A stretch of 64,000 nucleotides of DNA from Actinobacteria bacterium IMCC25003 (GCA_002284855.1 CP015603.1:1054001-1118000), one strand, 5' to 3'. Numbered from the stretch's first letter, positions 36,061-44,966 are shown. A program made the numbers and translations. Notes: generated by a model from the sequence alone, not told the origin.

Positions 36061-37164
36061 TTATGCAACAGACTTTTTGAAGTGCGACCAGTTTGGTTCA
36101 ATTCCAAGGCCAGCGCCAGAAGGAACATGGAGTAATCCATCACGGCCAACGGTGAGCGGCTTCTCCATCAAGAAGTCGCGTCGTTCGCTGGTCCAGGTTG
36201 GTGGATCAAATGGGAATTCAATAAATGGCGCTCCACCGATTCCTGCGGTGACGTGGAGGTTGGCCGCTAAGCCATATCCATTTGACCAGGTGTGAGGTGT
36301 AAAGACATGTCCACGCGCATTGGCGCGACGGGCGATATCTCGTGAGCGCTCCATACCTGCGGCAAGAACAACATCTGCCTGAATAATGTCGAGAGCGTCG
36401 TTATCAATGAGTGTGTTGATTTCGTGAATGGTGCGAACCATCTCGCCACCAGCAATACGAGTTCCGCGTCCGCGCAACTTCTTGAGACCTTCGAGATCTT
36501 CCATAGGAAGTGGCTCTTCGATCCAATAGACGCCGTAATCCACTGCTGCATCGACAAATTTCATCGCAGTATCAACGCTAATTGATTTGCGGGTATCCCC
36601 CGGCATACGCCATGCCTGGTTGAGATCGACCATAAGTTCCAGATCTGTTCCCACTGCTTCGCGAATTAACTTGAGAGTTTCAATACCGAGATCTAGCTGT
36701 GTCTGTGGCACACGAATCTTCATCGCTTTAAATCCAGCATCACGAATTGCTACAGCACTTGCAGCACGTTCGGGTGCAGACATGATTGCACCGGTTGATG
36801 CGTAGGCTGGAATGGAGTCTTCTGCGCCACCAAAGAGTGATGCAACAGTTTCATGTTTTGCCTTACCGATGGCATCCCAAATAGCTACCTCAATCGGCCA
36901 ATAGCGTCCTGCGTGAAAGGTAATTGTTTCGAGAGTACGAACATGCTCTTCGATATCAAAGAGATCTTTGCCGATGAAGTGCTTCTCATATCCATCGAAT
37001 CCACCCATATCGTCGCCTGCGCCGTAACCGATGATTCCGCCATCGGTTTCGACAATGGTGAGCGTTGCACCGAAGGTACGGCGAGGTGTGGGATCCCAGT
37101 TGGGACAGAACGGTGGATCGAGCTGCAACGTTGCTCGCTCGAAACGAATATTCGTAATCTTCAT
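36061..37164 (-). CDS. Mandelate racemase/muconate lactonizing enzyme family protein
   Basis: 367-residue enolase-superfamily enzyme. Metal ligands are D in MVDLNQAW, E in WIEEPLP and E in IAGGEM. The lysine side of the active site is in FKAMKIRVPQT, and a His in FTPHTWSNGYG with an upstream Asp (IIQAD) forms the mandelate-racemase-type dyad. Such enzymes epimerise or dehydrate carboxylic acids such as sugar acids or betaines. The substrate is unknown; the pairing with an OpuC-type importer and Fae is unusual. Confidence 0.86.
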   Translation of the reverse strand: MKITNIRFERATLQLDPPFCPNWDPTPRRTFGATLTIVETDGGIIGYGAGDDMGGFDGYEKHFIGKDLFDIEEHVRTLETITFHAGRYWPIEVAIWDAIGKAKHETVASLFGGAEDSIPAYASTGAIMSAPERAASAVAIRDAGFKAMKIRVPQTQLDLGIETLKLIREAVGTDLELMVDLNQAWRMPGDTRKSISVDTAMKFVDAAVDYGVYWIEEPLPMEDLEGLKKLRGRGTRIAGGEMVRTIHEINTLIDNDALDIIQADVVLAAGMERSRDIARRANARGHVFTPHTWSNGYGLAANLHVTAGIGGAPFIEFPFDPPTWTSERRDFLMEKPLTVGRDGLLHVPSGAGLGIEPNWSHFKKSVA

Positions 37165-37201
37165 CGAAGGTGCTCGACTCTTTCAGTTAGTGGGAAAGTT
37201 C

Positions 37202-37702
37202 TTATTGTCTAAAGAATGGGTTGGCAACATTTTCAGTTGCCTTCATGACATCGGCAGCAGTTGGCTTGCCAGATTTGCCATTGGTGAGTGCATCAATCAT
37301 CGCTTGGCGCTGATTTCTAAATACTTCTTCTTCATCGTTCGCTGATGGGTTGAGCCATACTGCGGCGACGATGACAAGGTCATCAGTCTTAGAGACATCG
37401 ATTACCCCGGCACGAAGCGCATCGCCTACACCGGCTGCAACACCTGCTTGCGCGGCTCCCCAAGTGAAGAGACCGTGCTGATCACTTTCGACCGCTGCTT
37501 TATTTACAAAGAGAGTTGGTGGAGTAACTGCGATACCAGGTTGAGCAACAACCATAAATGGAACATGCCCCGCACGCGGAGTGGCAAGGGCAGTTGCCCA
37601 TGCCACTCCAGCGGGTCCAGATCGAGCACCGAGAACTGTGTTCGTATGAGCCGCGTTGGGCCCAGAGCCCACAAAACCTTCGCCAATCTGGATTTCAAGC
37701 AT
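37202..37702 (-). CDS. fae: Formaldehyde-activating enzyme homologue
   Basis: 166 residues, normal for Fae, which joins formaldehyde to tetrahydromethanopterin in methylotrophs. The N-terminus IGEGFVGSGPNAAHTNTVLG keeps the catalytic histidine (near residue 19). The central GAAQAGVAAGVGDAL corresponds to a conserved block of Methylorubrum Fae. The C-terminal ANPFF matches the family's end. No tetrahydromethanopterin pathway genes are in the window, so it may use another carrier or aldehyde. It lies 6 bases downstream of the transporter binding protein, within one operon. Confidence 0.85.
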   Translation of the reverse strand: MLEIQIGEGFVGSGPNAAHTNTVLGARSGPAGVAWATALATPRAGHVPFMVVAQPGIAVTPPTLFVNKAAVESDQHGLFTWGAAQAGVAAGVGDALRAGVIDVSKTDDLVIVAAVWLNPSANDEEEVFRNQRQAMIDALTNGKSGKPTAADVMKATENVANPFFRQ

Positions 37703-37707
37703 TGTCT

Positions 37708-38640
37708 TTACTTCACCAATCCTGATGCTGACAAGAAGCTCTTCGCTACTGTGTCTGCATCTTCTCCAAGAACGTCAACGCGAGCGTTGAGGTTCTGCAT
37801 TGTTGCGTTGCTGATCTTTGCTGCAATTGGAGCCAAAGCCTTTACAAGCTGTGGGTACTTCTTTGCAGTTGCATCAGTCATTGTCAATGCAGCGTTGTAT
37901 GGAGGGAAGTATGAAATATCTTCCTGAGGAACCATCAAGCCAAGAGCTCCGATGCGTCCGTCAGTTGCGAATACTTCACCGACCATGCACTGTCCATCCT
38001 TAGTTGCCTGATAGATAGCACCTGTGTCGAGAACCTTTGTTGTGATGTTTGAATCAGAGATGCTGTAAGCCTTCTTGAATCCAGCCCAACCATCTGGGCG
38101 GCTCTGGAATTCAGACTCAACACACCATGAAGAACCAGCTGGAAGCTTCTTAGCGAGATCTGAGTATGTCTTGATGCCGTACTTAGTTGCATTGGCCTTT
38201 GTAATTGCCCACGCGTATGTGTCGTTAAATGAAGTCATTGGGAGCCATGTGACCTTAGCGGCTCTGTCTCCAGCAACTACCTTCTTATAGAGAGCATCTG
38301 GTGCGATATTTACATCAGTCTGCTTCTGGTAAACCAACCATGCTGTACCGGTATATTCCCAGTACATGTTGATGTCGCCAGAGACCATAGCTTCACGAGT
38401 TGTTGATGAACCCTTGATATTTGTCTTATCTGTGACTTTTCCACCGTTAGCGAGAATGAATTGCTTAACAATCTTCGAGAGAACGATTGACTCTGTGAAG
38501 TCCTTCGAACCAACGATGACGTTGACTCCCTTGAGAGAAGTTCCAGCTGCGTTAGCTGATGATGTTGTTGCTGCTGATCCGACAACTGCGAGAGCAATTG
38601 CAGCTGCAATAGCAACTACTTTGTGGCTTTTTACCTGCAT
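37708..38640 (-). CDS. OpuC-type glycine betaine/choline ABC substrate-binding protein
   Basis: 310 residues. An N-terminal signal peptide is cut near residue 32 (SSANAAG); no lipobox cysteine is seen. The binding domain has VIVGSKDFTESIVLSKIV near residue 41 and YWEYTGTAWL, the aromatic-rich signature of OpuBC/OpuCC proteins for quaternary ammonium compounds. GGAAGGG precedes the ATG by about 7 bases. The real ligand is uncertain and could be a methylated amine or other osmolyte used as nutrient. Confidence 0.9.
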   Translation of the reverse strand: MQVKSHKVVAIAAAIALAVVGSAATTSSANAAGTSLKGVNVIVGSKDFTESIVLSKIVKQFILANGGKVTDKTNIKGSSTTREAMVSGDINMYWEYTGTAWLVYQKQTDVNIAPDALYKKVVAGDRAAKVTWLPMTSFNDTYAWAITKANATKYGIKTYSDLAKKLPAGSSWCVESEFQSRPDGWAGFKKAYSISDSNITTKVLDTGAIYQATKDGQCMVGEVFATDGRIGALGLMVPQEDISYFPPYNAALTMTDATAKKYPQLVKALAPIAAKISNATMQNLNARVDVLGEDADTVAKSFLSASGLVK

Positions 38641-38660
38641 TTTTTACCCTTCCTTAGGTA

Positions 38661-39452
38661 TTAAATCCCTCGTGGTCGAAGGAGTTCTTCAGCAGCACGT
38701 GCTAACCAATCCATTGTGAATGCGACGATAACCGTCAACATTCCTCCAGTGACTAGAACGAGCTCCCGATTGAGCTTTAGACCAGGAATGATGAGCGTTC
38801 CTAGTCCACCACCATTGACGAAGACACCAAGAGTGGCGACGCCAACGGTAAGAATGAGTGTGGTGCGAACACCGGCCAGAATGACTGGCACTGCGAGAGG
38901 AAGTTCAATCTGACGAAGCGCTTGCTTCGGGGTCATGCCCATTCCCATCGCAGATTCGATAATAAAAGGATCGATCTCTTGTAAGCCAACAATCGTGTTT
39001 CGCAGGATGGGAAGAATTCCAAATGCTGCGAAAGAAAAGATTGCGATTGGCTTGCCGAAACCAAAGAGAATTCCAGCAATAATCAAAACTCCGACAGCTG
39101 GAAATGCTTGGCCAATATTGGCAAGGATCAAAACAATCGGCGTGAACTTCTTATATCGACGACGTGTGAGCAAGATTCCCGCAGGAACTGCCACCACAAG
39201 GATGACCGCTGCTGATGCGAAGGAGAGGATCAGGTGATCTTGGATTGCACGGAAGATAAAAGCCTTATTAATCGTGACTTTTTCGATGACATCGAGGTGT
39301 GCTCGGCTCAGAGTAATTGCAAGACCAGCCGAGAGGATTAGAATCAAAATCGGTTGGATGATGAGAGAACGGTGGCGCTGGAAAATCAAACGCGCAGACT
39401 GGGAGTACAAAGACCCAGCTGTGAGATTTGGTTTTGGAAGCGCCTTAGCCAT
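38661..39452 (-). CDS. OpuC-type ABC permease
   Basis: 263 residues with five to six membrane helices. The EAA-like coupling segment (ESAMGMGMTPKQALRQIELPLA) is typical of OpuCB/OpuCD permeases, as is the following VPVILAGVRTTLIL. It lies 3 bases downstream of the ATPase gene and forms a heterodimer with the permease at 40414. Confidence 0.92.
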   Translation of the reverse strand: MAKALPKPNLTAGSLYSQSARLIFQRHRSLIIQPILILILSAGLAITLSRAHLDVIEKVTINKAFIFRAIQDHLILSFASAAVILVVAVPAGILLTRRRYKKFTPIVLILANIGQAFPAVGVLIIAGILFGFGKPIAIFSFAAFGILPILRNTIVGLQEIDPFIIESAMGMGMTPKQALRQIELPLAVPVILAGVRTTLILTVGVATLGVFVNGGGLGTLIIPGLKLNRELVLVTGGMLTVIVAFTMDWLARAAEELLRPRGI

Positions 39453-39455
39453 TTT

Positions 39456-40421
39456 TTACTTAGCTCCCGCTCTCGTGCTGCTAATTGCGCTCTGAAGAGC
39501 TTCAAAAGTGAGATGGCCGCGTGAGCCGATATTGATTGCCTTTGCTCCTGTAATGAAACCTTCCATCGCTTCACGAAGTGTTGCAGTTTCAGAAAGTGTT
39601 GGACCATCGACAGTTCCAGAAGCAACGGAAACGCTTGCGAGTGACACGAGTCCCAACATACGAACGCTTGCTGCTTCGCCAACGAAACTTTCCACCTTCT
39701 TGGTTGCTGGAGCCGAAAGAATTTCCAATGGAGTTCCGTACTGCTCCACCTTTGATTGGTCAGATAGAACAGCAATTCGATCGCCAAGAAGGAGAGCTTC
39801 TTCAAAGTCGTGAGTGACGAAGACAACGGTCTTCTTGAGTTCACGTTGGAGAGCACGGAATTCTTTTTGTAGGCGAACACGAGTGATTGGGTCAGTTGCA
39901 CCGAATGGTTCGTCCATCAGAAGAACAGCAGGATCTGCAGCAAGTGCACGCGCTACACCTACACGCTGTTGTTGACCACCAGAGAGTTGCTTGGGATACC
40001 TCGAACCATATTCAGATGGATCAAGACCGACGAGATCGAGAAGTTCATTGACGCGGGCACGAGTCTTTGACTTCTCCCATCCAAGAAGTTGAGGAACCGT
40101 CGCCACATTGTCGGCAATAGTCATATGTGGGAAGAGACCTATTTGCTGAATCACGTACCCAATATTGCGGCGAAGTTCGTGCGCTGGAGTCTTGGTGACA
40201 TCTTCTCCGCCAATGACAATACGGCCAGAAGTAGGCTCAATGATGCGGTTGATCATCTTCATCGTTGTGGTCTTACCGCAACCAGATGGCCCTACGAAAA
40301 CGACGCACTCACCTGCGGGGATGACTAGGTTGAATTCAGATACAGCATCTTTAGCTGTATTGGGATATCGCTTGGTGAGTTTCTCAAGCCGAATTTCTTG
40401 TCCATGAGTTGTATTAGACAC
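39456..40421 (-). CDS. OpuC-type ABC ATP-binding protein
   Basis: 321 residues from a GTG at 40421 with AGGGGG just upstream. Walker A is GPSGCGKTT, the signature is LSGGQQQRVGVARAL, and Walker B is VLLMDEPFGATDP with H-loop FVTHDFEEA. The C-terminal ~80 residues follow the position of the CBS pair of OpuCA but are short and poorly conserved, so gating by ionic strength is doubtful. An in-frame ATG at 40472 would reach further into the upstream permease gene. Confidence 0.92.
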   Translation of the reverse strand: MSNTTHGQEIRLEKLTKRYPNTAKDAVSEFNLVIPAGECVVFVGPSGCGKTTTMKMINRIIEPTSGRIVIGGEDVTKTPAHELRRNIGYVIQQIGLFPHMTIADNVATVPQLLGWEKSKTRARVNELLDLVGLDPSEYGSRYPKQLSGGQQQRVGVARALAADPAVLLMDEPFGATDPITRVRLQKEFRALQRELKKTVVFVTHDFEEALLLGDRIAVLSDQSKVEQYGTPLEILSAPATKKVESFVGEAASVRMLGLVSLASVSVASGTVDGPTLSETATLREAMEGFITGAKAINIGSRGHLTFEALQSAISSTRAGAK

Positions 40422-41109
40422 GGAGCCCCCTAGGCGTAGTAACACGGCGAACAATGACAAAGAGACCATCAAATATCAGCGCCAGGATTGTGATTCCGAA
40501 TGCGCCAACAAGTGTTTGGTTCATGGAGTTAAATGAACCGAGATTTGCAAGACCGCTAAAGAGATAATCACCAAGTCCAGGACCACCGACGTAGGCAGCA
40601 ATTGCTGAGATACCAAAGATCAACATGGCTGATACGCGAATACCGACGATGATGACAGGCCATGCAAGAGGGAATTGAATTTTACGAAGTACGGTCAGCG
40701 GTTTCATTCCCATTGCTGCTGCAGATTCCATAACTGCTGGTTCTACAGAGCGCAATCCAACAATGGTGTTGCGAACTACTGGCAACTGACCATAGAGAAC
40801 AAGTGCAATCACGGCTGGTAACCAACCAAGGCCAAAGGGACCGATAAAGAAGATAAACATTGCAAGAGAAGGAATGGTGAAGACAACCGACCAGAAACCC
40901 GTAACCGCTTCTGATGCAGCTGTTGATCTCCATACGAGAAGTCCAGTCAGAATTGCTGTAAGAGAAACAATTGCCATAACAAGAAGAACGAGTTCAATTT
41001 GTGCAATGACTGCGAGCGTAATCTTTTCTCGCTGAATAGAAATAAACTCCAAGAGATTCGGCGGCGAAAGCGGCACGATGAAATCTTCAAGCATGTTCAC
41101 GAGCGCCAT
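40414..41109 (-). CDS. OpuC-type ABC permease
   Basis: 231 residues, second permease of the importer. Several membrane helices and the coupling segment ESAAAMGMKPLTVLRKIQFPLA are visible. It is the first gene of the transporter operon, divergent from the IclR regulator across 59 bases. It overlaps the ATPase gene by 8 bases. Confidence 0.92.
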   Translation of the reverse strand: MALVNMLEDFIVPLSPPNLLEFISIQREKITLAVIAQIELVLLVMAIVSLTAILTGLLVWRSTAASEAVTGFWSVVFTIPSLAMFIFFIGPFGLGWLPAVIALVLYGQLPVVRNTIVGLRSVEPAVMESAAAMGMKPLTVLRKIQFPLAWPVIIVGIRVSAMLIFGISAIAAYVGGPGLGDYLFSGLANLGSFNSMNQTLVGAFGITILALIFDGLFVIVRRVTTPRGLRV

Positions 41110-41130
41110 ATTGCTCCTGGGCGATGGGGT

Positions 41131-41168
41131 GTTGCAATAGGCGCACCAAGAGTTGTACTGTCTGCAAC
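41131..41168. promoter_or_regulatory. Possible IclR operator and leaderless promoter
   Basis: GTTGCA (41131-41136) and TGCAAC (41163-41168) form an inverted repeat across 26 bases between the divergent transporter and iclR-type genes. A TACTGT -10 box at 41156-41161 leaves 7 bases to the regulator's ATG. The arm next to the ATG overlaps the presumed transcript start, as expected for autoregulation. Confidence 0.4.
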
Positions 41169-41936
41169 ATGCCTAATACGCCCGTTCGCAATAACGGTTT
41201 AGAGCGTGATCTCGAGATTATCGAGGCGGTCGCTGCGGCATCCCCTATTCCTCAGCGCAATGGCGACCTGGCCATAGCTACCAAGCGAGAGAAGAGCCAA
41301 ATTTCTCGCGCAATTTCGCGCCTTTTAGATAACGGATTGTTATTGCGACAAGGTGCAGGGGTGATTGTCGGACCTCGTCTCTATGCAATTGCTCGATACA
41401 CATTTGAGGCGCAACTTGTTTCAGCAGCACGTGGTGAGATGCATGGTCTTGTTCATAAACTCGGTGAAACGGTGCACCTCACAGTGTTGCAAGGACTTGA
41501 AGTTGTCACCATTCACTCTGAATCACCAGCACACGGATTCCGTGCACTGAGCTGGATGGGTGTGACTGCACCTTCTTTTATGACTTCATCGGGCCGTGTA
41601 CTTCTCTCTGGACTCGACAACAATCAGATTGAAAGAATTTATCCAGCGAATAAAAAGATTGAGAATGCTCCCCCACTCTGTCTGACAAAAACTGGCGAAG
41701 AGCTGATCAAAGTTATTGAGAAGATTCGAAACGATGGCTACGCAACCGTTATCGAAGAATTTGAACCCGGGCTCGTCGGAGCTTCTGTACCTGTTCGAGA
41801 TTTCAATGGTTCAATTGTGGCTGCAATTAACGTGGCAGCTCCAAAGGCACGATTTGAACCACATCTCATTCCAGCGGCGAAAGAGATGAAGAAGGCAGCA
41901 GATCGCATTACCCAGTCACTCATAACAAGCAACTAA
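41169..41936 (+). CDS. IclR-family transcriptional regulator
   Basis: 255 residues. The N-terminal winged helix is GLERDLEIIEAVAAASPIPQ...SQISRAISRLLDNGLL. The C-terminal effector domain contains MTSSGRVLLSGL and GLVGASVPVRDFNG, typical of IclR. The start at 41169 is chosen from the promoter 7 bases upstream. It is divergent from the OpuC-type transporter and catabolic operon and cis to the alcohol dehydrogenase, so it probably controls both in response to a pathway acid. Confidence 0.9.
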   Translation: MPNTPVRNNGLERDLEIIEAVAAASPIPQRNGDLAIATKREKSQISRAISRLLDNGLLLRQGAGVIVGPRLYAIARYTFEAQLVSAARGEMHGLVHKLGETVHLTVLQGLEVVTIHSESPAHGFRALSWMGVTAPSFMTSSGRVLLSGLDNNQIERIYPANKKIENAPPLCLTKTGEELIKVIEKIRNDGYATVIEEFEPGLVGASVPVRDFNGSIVAAINVAAPKARFEPHLIPAAKEMKKAADRITQSLITSN

Positions 41937-41956
41937 TCACACGACAGCAAAGGCAG

Positions 41957-43096
41957 ATGATGAACGCATTTACACTCACACCTGGTTCAGTCAATATCCG
42001 ATTTGGAGCAGGTTCTGTTGCACAGCTGCCAGAAGTTGTCGCCGGCCTCAATAAAAAGAAGGTCTTCATCGTCACCGACCCAGGCGTTGCCGCCGCAGGT
42101 GTGCTCGCCAAAGTTGAAGCAATCCTTGCTAGCGCTGGCATAGAGACAGCGTCCTACACTGACATTAAGCCCAACCCAACAACAACTCTGATTGATGCTG
42201 CTGCAAAGGTAGGCGTTTCATTCGGTGCTGATTGCATCGTGGCTCTTGGTGGAGGCTCATCTCTCGATTCCTCAAAGGGAATTGCGCTCGTCGTTGCCAA
42301 TCCAACATTTTCATCAGCAAAGTTTGATTACTCGATTACCCCAGACCGTCCAGCACTTCCCATCATTGCTATTCCCACAACTTCTGGAACTGGATCTGAG
42401 ACAAATAATTGGGGTGTTATTGATGACCCTATTCGTCAATGCAAGTTCTATGTAGGAGATGCAAGCACAACACCAGTAGCTGCAATCCTTGATCCTGAGC
42501 TCACCGTGGGACTTCCACCCCGTCCAACTGCAGGTACAGGTATTGATGCGCTCACCCACGCAATCGAATCACTTACCTCTAAGGGACGCACGCCAGTATC
42601 GGCTGCATATGCACATGAAGCTATCAAATTGATTTCTAAGGCACTTCCAATCGCAGTCAAGGAAGGAACCAACGTTGACGCCCGTGGAGATATGTTGATG
42701 GGCGCTCACCTTGCAGGTCTTGCTCTCACCCTTTCTGGTCTCGGACTTGTTCACGGAATCGCTCACTCTGTCTCTGCCCACGTAGGTGCAGCACACGGTG
42801 AAGCGCTTGCAACCGTGCTTCCTGAAGTCATGGAGTTCAATGCGCGCGAAGTTTCAGATATCTATGCAACTGTCGGAAACGATATGGGGGTCTCAGCAAA
42901 TTCTGCGACCGCCATTGAAGCTGTCCGCGAACTCTCTGACTCCATCAATATCCGTAATTCGCTATCTCATTACGGTGTGAAGCAAGAGATGATTGGGGAT
43001 ATCGCCAAGACCGTTCTCGCAGACTCGGTAACGAGCAACAATCCCATCGCTCCTACCGAGGGCGAAGTGCAGGGAATCCTTACTTCCCGCTTGTAA
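41957..43096 (+). CDS. Iron-containing alcohol dehydrogenase
   Basis: 379 residues, group III alcohol dehydrogenase fold. NAD binding: GGGSSLDSSKGIAL near residue 97. The metal site is formed by the Asp and His of GTGIDALTHAIES and the histidines of LGLVHGIAHSVSAHVGAAHGEA. It oxidises an alcohol or reduces an aldehyde. It is 20 bases downstream of the IclR gene and is likely part of the same catabolic set. Confidence 0.92.
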   Translation: MMNAFTLTPGSVNIRFGAGSVAQLPEVVAGLNKKKVFIVTDPGVAAAGVLAKVEAILASAGIETASYTDIKPNPTTTLIDAAAKVGVSFGADCIVALGGGSSLDSSKGIALVVANPTFSSAKFDYSITPDRPALPIIAIPTTSGTGSETNNWGVIDDPIRQCKFYVGDASTTPVAAILDPELTVGLPPRPTAGTGIDALTHAIESLTSKGRTPVSAAYAHEAIKLISKALPIAVKEGTNVDARGDMLMGAHLAGLALTLSGLGLVHGIAHSVSAHVGAAHGEALATVLPEVMEFNAREVSDIYATVGNDMGVSANSATAIEAVRELSDSINIRNSLSHYGVKQEMIGDIAKTVLADSVTSNNPIAPTEGEVQGILTSRL

Positions 43097-43112
43097 TTCA
43101 GCCTTTCCAGAT

Positions 43113-43132
43113 GTAGTTGAAATTTCAACTAC
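43113..43132. promoter_or_regulatory. 20-bp perfect palindrome in the DODA-type gene promoter
   Basis: GTAGTTGAAATTTCAACTAC is a perfect 20-bp palindrome. It covers the region expected for the -35 element of the gene at 43152, whose -10 box is TAGCCT (43140-43145). The TTGAAATTTCAA core resembles operators of MarR-family or DUF24 (YodB-like) regulators. No such regulator gene is adjacent. Confidence 0.65.
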
Positions 43133-43151
43133 TTAGGTATAGCCTGCATCT

Positions 43152-43925
43152 ATGACCCAGATGCCCGCTCTCTATATCGGCCACGGTGCACCCTTGCTGC
43201 TCGATGATCCTGTCTGGTCCTCTGAAATTGCATCCATCACCAAGAAATTTGAGAAGCCAAAGGCAATCTTGATTGTTTCGGCTCACTGGGAATCAGCTCC
43301 TATCTCGATAACTTCACCCGTTGCAGGCACTCCTCTTGTCTATGACTTTGGTGGCTTTGCACAGAAGTTCTATCAGATGACATATGAAACTCCGGATGCA
43401 TCTGCACTTGCAGCTCGAATCGCTGCGATGATGCCTGATAACGAACCACTGCATGAATCTCGTCGCGGTCTCGATCATGGCGCATGGGTGCCCCTTCGCA
43501 TCATGTATCCCGATGCAGATATTCCAGTTCTACAGATGTCTATGCCGACATCAGATCCAGGAAAGTTAATCGAACTCGGTAAACGTCTTCGTCCATTACG
43601 CGATGAAGGAGTCTTGATTATTGGATCAGGCTTTATGACCCACGGACTTCCATTCCTTCGCGATTGGTCGATTGACGCCAAGGCTCCCGGATGGTCATCT
43701 GATTTCGATCAATGGGCTGCCGATGCACTTTCACGTGGTGATGTCGACATGCTCGCTTCTTATAAAGATTTAGCGCCCGCTGTGAATTATGCCCACCCCA
43801 CAGTTGAGCACTTCACTCCGCTTTTTGTCACACTCGGTGCAGCAACAGAAGCCGATGCAATTCCTGAAACGCTTATTGAGGGATTCTGGATGGGACTTTC
43901 TAAACGCTCACTGCTCGTTGCTTAA
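43152..43925 (+). CDS. DODA-type class III extradiol ring-cleavage dioxygenase
   Basis: 257 residues of the LigB/4,5-DOPA-dioxygenase fold. Metal-ligand regions are YIGHGAP near residue 8, SAHWES near residue 43 and a late His in YAHPTVEHFTPL. GSGFMTHGL is also typical. Members cleave catechols or detoxify quinone-forming compounds. A 20-bp palindrome overlaps its promoter. The start is supported by TAGCCT 6 bases upstream. Confidence 0.9.
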   Translation: MTQMPALYIGHGAPLLLDDPVWSSEIASITKKFEKPKAILIVSAHWESAPISITSPVAGTPLVYDFGGFAQKFYQMTYETPDASALAARIAAMMPDNEPLHESRRGLDHGAWVPLRIMYPDADIPVLQMSMPTSDPGKLIELGKRLRPLRDEGVLIIGSGFMTHGLPFLRDWSIDAKAPGWSSDFDQWAADALSRGDVDMLASYKDLAPAVNYAHPTVEHFTPLFVTLGAATEADAIPETLIEGFWMGLSKRSLLVA

Positions 43926-44504
43926 TTAATGCAGCTCTGAATCAGCGGGTCCTTCGGACCACTTCGTAAAGGAAATCTTCAATCCTGCACGTGTAGGTGC
44001 ACAGAACATAGGACCTGCGCTCCATGTGCGCGATGGGTCAAGAGGTGCAACGCGAACTAGGCGTAAATCACCGTTAATTCCAGCTCGAACCGTGACTGCA
44101 TCTCCTGATCGGCTGACGCGAACAGTGACTTCTTTATTCATCCACTCAGCAACAGGGGCGACCGACCAATCTGAATTTCTCTGTGTCACAACGGCTCCTA
44201 CCTGAGGACAACCATCGCAGAATTCAACTCCTGCTTTAATCCAATTTTCATTATCGGCAGTGATAAAGATTCCTGCCTGATCAAACTGCTCGGTGTAATC
44301 AAGAATGAATGAGACTTCAATCGCTGATTCATTGGGAAATTCCTTCACGAGAGCGTGGCCATCATCGTGGATAAATCCGTAGGAAGTTGTTCGCCACCAA
44401 TCGCTTTCGGCAGCAGCTTCGACCGTGAGAACTGCGCCATCTTGTAAGAGCGAGACAGGTTCGCGAGTCCAAGTGCCTTCACTCCATGCAATCGTCTTCA
44501 TCAT
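43926..44504 (-). CDS. DUF1349 family protein
   Basis: 192 residues, beta-sandwich (concanavalin-like) family with YTEQFDQAGIFITADNENWIKAGVEFCDG as its core, seen at residues about 68-98. No signal peptide. Function is unproven; members bind or process carbohydrates or act in the cytoplasm. It is convergent with the dioxygenase (directly abutting) and lies 6 bases after ribH, so it may ride on the riboflavin transcript. Confidence 0.85.
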   Translation of the reverse strand: MMKTIAWSEGTWTREPVSLLQDGAVLTVEAAAESDWWRTTSYGFIHDDGHALVKEFPNESAIEVSFILDYTEQFDQAGIFITADNENWIKAGVEFCDGCPQVGAVVTQRNSDWSVAPVAEWMNKEVTVRVSRSGDAVTVRAGINGDLRLVRVAPLDPSRTWSAGPMFCAPTRAGLKISFTKWSEGPADSELH

Positions 44505-44510
44505 GATTTC

Positions 44511-44966
44511 CTATAGACCCATCAAAGCCAGTGCAGCGATAGCGCTGTCGTAGCCCTTATCTTCTTTGCTACCTGGGCGACCTGAACGAGCAATTGCTTG
44601 ATCAAGATCGTTACACATAAGTACGCCATAACCGATGGGCTTTGACCACTTGAGTTGCGCATCAATAACACCTTGGGTGACGCCTTGGCAGACATAATCG
44701 AAATGTGGAGTTTCGCCTTTGAGAACAAGGCCTATCGCCACAACTGCGTCATATCCCTTTTCAAACATCTTCTGCGCTGCAAGTGGAATTTCAAAGGAAC
44801 CAGGAACATAAATGACCTTAATCTTCTTTACTTCTGCCGCCTCTAGTGCGCGAGTTGCACCAGCAATGAGGTCGTTACAGATATCGAGGTGCCATGAGGA
44901 AGAGATGATGGCGACCTTTGCCTTCGGAAACTTAGGTACTGAGATCTCTGGTGCGTGGCCGGCCAT
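44511..44966 (-). CDS. ribH: 6,7-dimethyl-8-ribityllumazine synthase
   Basis: Condenses the ribitylamino-uracil and butanone phosphate into lumazine, the penultimate riboflavin step. 151 residues, normal. Seen: IISSWHLDICNDLIAGA (substrate-binding Trp/aromatic), PGSFEIPLAAQKM and GLVLKGETPHFDYVCQG with the catalytic histidine. It overlaps the end of ribBA by 1 base and is the last biosynthetic gene of the operon. Confidence 0.97.
   Translation of the reverse strand: MAGHAPEISVPKFPKAKVAIISSSWHLDICNDLIAGATRALEAAEVKKIKVIYVPGSFEIPLAAQKMFEKGYDAVVAIGLVLKGETPHFDYVCQGVTQGVIDAQLKWSKPIGYGVLMCNDLDQAIARSGRPGSKEDKGYDSAIAALALMGL

Noticed and set aside
41124-41168. Longer IclR start at 41124
   Set aside because: It would place the coding start upstream of the TACTGT promoter box, and the extra Cys-rich residues are not IclR-like.
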